From Dehalococcoidia bacterium (GTDB lineage: Bacteria > Chloroflexota > Dehalococcoidia > Lucifugimonadales > SHYF01), in the NCBI GenBank assembly GCA_009692985.1, contig SHYF01000017.1:1-16354 (forward strand): a DNA stretch of 16,354 nt, in the 5' to 3' direction. A model generated the notes under the pieces. The model was not told where the DNA came from. It saw nothing but the letters and a program-made list of their open reading frames with translations, and searched no databases. Below are positions 14,274 to 16,354 of this stretch, one piece after another. The first letter of the stretch is position 1, and each line of letters starts with the position of its first letter. The translations under genes were made by a program, and so were the position numbers.

Positions 14274-14440
14274 AGCGCACAGCGCACCAGAACTCCAACT
14301 CCCATCCCTACGGCTACACCTGCGACTACTGCAGTTGATACTACTAGCTCGGGTCCGGCAGTCAGAGGTAGGCCACGGAAGCCATGCCAAGCCGGGGCTA
14401 TCTGCAGATGGGTACACTTTCTTGACAACTCCCTGGGCCT
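14274..14440 (+). other. Non-coding spacer with a relic Thr/Pro-coding stretch
   Basis: Directly after the second cupredoxin's stop, and in the same frame, positions 14286-14330 read RTPTPIPTATPATTA and resemble the stalks of this region. The frame then loses the pattern and ends at TGA with no start or domain. It looks like a leftover of a longer stalk or of a decayed third copy. No promoter, hairpin or ribosome site stands out from here to the next gene start (up to 14641). Confidence 0.4.
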
Positions 14441-14641
14441 GTGCTACGTTCACGCCAGCCGAGCGCACCGACTCTGAGTATCAGACACGGCTATCAATCC
14501 GGCTTTCCAGTCGCGCGCACAGTCGGATGGAGCAGTACTGCTCATAGCGCCATGTCTGGCCTTGCCAAGGTCAGTGGCGGTGGTCAGATTCTGGGACTAT
14601 CGGTGGCGGAGTGTCTTGCCGCTGACGTAGTGTGGCCAGGT

Positions 14642-16165
14642 ATGAATGTAGCCCCTAGGAAAGAGGACCGGCACGTCCGGCTGCGAGAGTTGTGCGCCGA
14701 GGTGTTGGAGGCGCGGCGGCTGATTGTGGTCAGCAACCGCGGCCCTGTAGAGTACCGCCTTGCCCCCGACGGCCAGGTCCAGGCACGCCGCGGCACCGGT
14801 AGCCTGGTAACAGCCTTCTCTTCCTTCATGCGGGAAGTACCGTACGCCTGGATTGCCAGCGCCATGGGCGAGGGCGACCGCCGGGTATGGGATGGCAACC
14901 ACGGCGGGGCCATTCCATCCAGCTTGCCTGGCACCCGGTTCTCGCTACGCTACGTTAACACGCCTCGCCGGGTCTACCACAGGTACTACAACACATTCTG
15001 CAACCCTCTTCTCTGGTTTCTCCAGCATAACATGTGGAGCAGTTCCTATTCGCCCATCGTTGATAGCACGGTGCACGATGCGTGGGAAAACGGGTATGCG
15101 CAGGTGAACCGTTCCTTCGCGGAGGCTGTGGTGGCGGAGGCCAATGGTGGAAGCGGTCCCGTCTGTGTGATGTTGCACGACTATCACCTGTACCTGGTGG
15201 CTGGCCACGTGCGCAAGGAGCTGCCCAATGCGATAATCAACCATTTTGTTCATATTCCCTGGCCAGCCTCTGGCTACTGGGAGTTGCTTCCCGCCTATAT
15301 ACGACGCAGCATCTGCGAGAGCCTTTGCAGCGCCGATATTGTTGGTTTTCAGACGCGTCGGGATGGGAGCAACTTCCTTCAAACCTGCGAGGAATTCTTG
15401 CCCGACGCCCAGGTGGACTACGCCTCTCGCTCAGTGAGCCTAGATGGTAGGCATACCCTGGTCAAGGCGTATCCTCTTTCCATCAACGTGGAGGAGGTAC
15501 GTCACATCGCCACATCGCCCAGGGCACTGGACTATGAACGCCAGCTGCGAGCCTTACCTGGGGAGAAGACCATTGTCAGGATAGACAGGGCGGAGCCTAA
15601 CAAAAACATCCTGAGAGGGTTCCGCGCTTATGAGATACTGCTGCAACGCCGCCCAGAGCTGCGGGGGCAGGTAAAGTTCCTGGCCTTCCTGGTTCCCGCC
15701 CGCACTCACATACGCCAGTACCAGCGGTACCTTGAAGAGGTCGAGGAGATGGTCAAGGGCATCAATGTCACGTATGGGACTCCTGAGTGGAAGCCCATTC
15801 ACCTGTTCATGGAGAATAACTACATCCAGGCCATCGCTGGGATGCGCCTTTATGACGTGCTGCTGGAGAATGCTGTCAGCGACGGAATGAACCTGGTGGC
15901 GAAAGAGGGGCCTGTGGTCAACAACAGCGACGGAATAGTAGTCCTGTCGGAAGCGACAGGGGCATATCCTCAGCTTGCCCAGGGGGTGTTGGCCGTCTCT
16001 CCCGCCGATGTGGAAGGCACCATGCAGGCTATGTACGAAGCCCTGGCCATGCCCGCCGAAGAAAAGCGGCGGCGGAGTGAGGTTCTGGTGGAGGCCATCC
16101 AGCGGGAAGACACCACCCACTGGTTCCAGCGCCAGTTTGAGGATATGAAGGCGCTGGGTATGTGA
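14642..16165 (+). CDS. Glycosyltransferase family 20, trehalose-6-phosphate synthase-like
   Basis: A GT20 enzyme expected to transfer glucose from a nucleotide sugar to a sugar phosphate, classically making trehalose 6-phosphate in the cytoplasm. With the ATG at 14642 it has 507 residues. The same frame stays open back to GTG 14441, with another ATG at 14552; 14642 is preferred because it places VSNRGP at about residue 30, as usual, but no start has a good ribosome site. Other motifs in order: YYNTFCNPLLW (115-125), HDYHL (179-183), HIPWP (204-208), GFQT (235-238), RIDRAEPNKNILRGF (313-327, donor-binding Arg and Lys) and DGMNLVAKEG (414-423). The glycine-rich acceptor/donor loop is RRGTGSL rather than a GGL form. 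No phosphatase (OtsB) gene is in the window. The product could also be another glucosyl phosphate. Confidence 0.88.
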   Translation: MNVAPRKEDRHVRLRELCAEVLEARRLIVVSNRGPVEYRLAPDGQVQARRGTGSLVTAFSSFMREVPYAWIASAMGEGDRRVWDGNHGGAIPSSLPGTRFSLRYVNTPRRVYHRYYNTFCNPLLWFLQHNMWSSSYSPIVDSTVHDAWENGYAQVNRSFAEAVVAEANGGSGPVCVMLHDYHLYLVAGHVRKELPNAIINHFVHIPWPASGYWELLPAYIRRSICESLCSADIVGFQTRRDGSNFLQTCEEFLPDAQVDYASRSVSLDGRHTLVKAYPLSINVEEVRHIATSPRALDYERQLRALPGEKTIVRIDRAEPNKNILRGFRAYEILLQRRPELRGQVKFLAFLVPARTHIRQYQRYLEEVEEMVKGINVTYGTPEWKPIHLFMENNYIQAIAGMRLYDVLLENAVSDGMNLVAKEGPVVNNSDGIVVLSEATGAYPQLAQGVLAVSPADVEGTMQAMYEALAMPAEEKRRRSEVLVEAIQREDTTHWFQRQFEDMKALGM

Positions 16166-16354
16166 TACCTCTTGGCGTTGTTTTGCCGGAACAAGCGAAC
16201 CGTTCCGTGCCAATGGCCCTGGCTAGGCGACGTGCAAACTGGCAACAGGCCAGGGCTATTGGACCATCCAAGTCGCTGGCAAGCCACTGGAATCTTCCGA
16301 ATATCTTTGGCGAATCCAACCCTCTTTTCCTCGCAGTGGTGTAACATGGGTACC
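16166..16354. other. Unannotated window end
   Basis: No gene is recognised after the GT20 stop codon. GCCCTGGC (16216-16223) and GCCAGGGC (16249-16256) could pair across a 25-nt loop, but there is no T-run. An ATG at 16346 is too close to the edge to judge. Confidence 0.4.

Overview
The window looks like chromosomal DNA of an uncultured Chloroflexota, most like the Dehalococcoidia/SAR202 side of the phylum. This is inference from gene content, not from a marker gene. The supporting features are extracytoplasmic proteins with long Thr/Pro stalks, stacked paralogous acyl-CoA dehydrogenases beside a CaiB/BaiF CoA transferase, and oligopeptide-type solute-binding lipoproteins. No rRNA, tRNA, CRISPR array or transposase gene was seen.

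Left half (1-9006, all minus strand). Read in the transcribed direction this is a GNAT acetyltransferase, a class III CoA transferase, three tandem acyl-CoA dehydrogenases (ACAD3, ACAD2, ACAD1) and two tandem solute-binding lipoproteins, the last one cut by the window edge. It reads as a catabolic island. An uncharacterised compound would be bound outside the cell, activated by CoA transfer and then dehydrogenated. No hydratase, thiolase or permease is inside the window, so the substrate is unknown. Both the ACADs and the binding proteins arose by local duplication.

Middle (9007-12819, minus strand). A medium-chain zinc-binding dehydrogenase lies between two inverted copies of a short non-coding palindromic element with TA ends, 15-nt terminal inverted repeats and hairpins. 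The two copies share their ends and core, but several hairpin stems differ in sequence while remaining self-complementary. The gene next to it is a stomatin-like SPFH protein, in an operon behind its usual partner, a membrane NfeD/ClpP-class serine protease.

Right part (13012-16354, plus strand). Two adjacent type 1 copper (cupredoxin) proteins carry Pro/Thr stalks with mirrored anchoring: the first is an N-terminal lipoprotein, the second has a C-terminal membrane segment. The second is split by a frameshift exactly at a U UUU UUU heptamer. A glycosyltransferase family 20 (trehalose-6-phosphate synthase-like) gene follows and is complete.

The observations most worth a second look are the modular hairpin element, the frameshift site in the second cupredoxin, and the shared shift of the likely catalytic glutamate in all three dehydrogenases.
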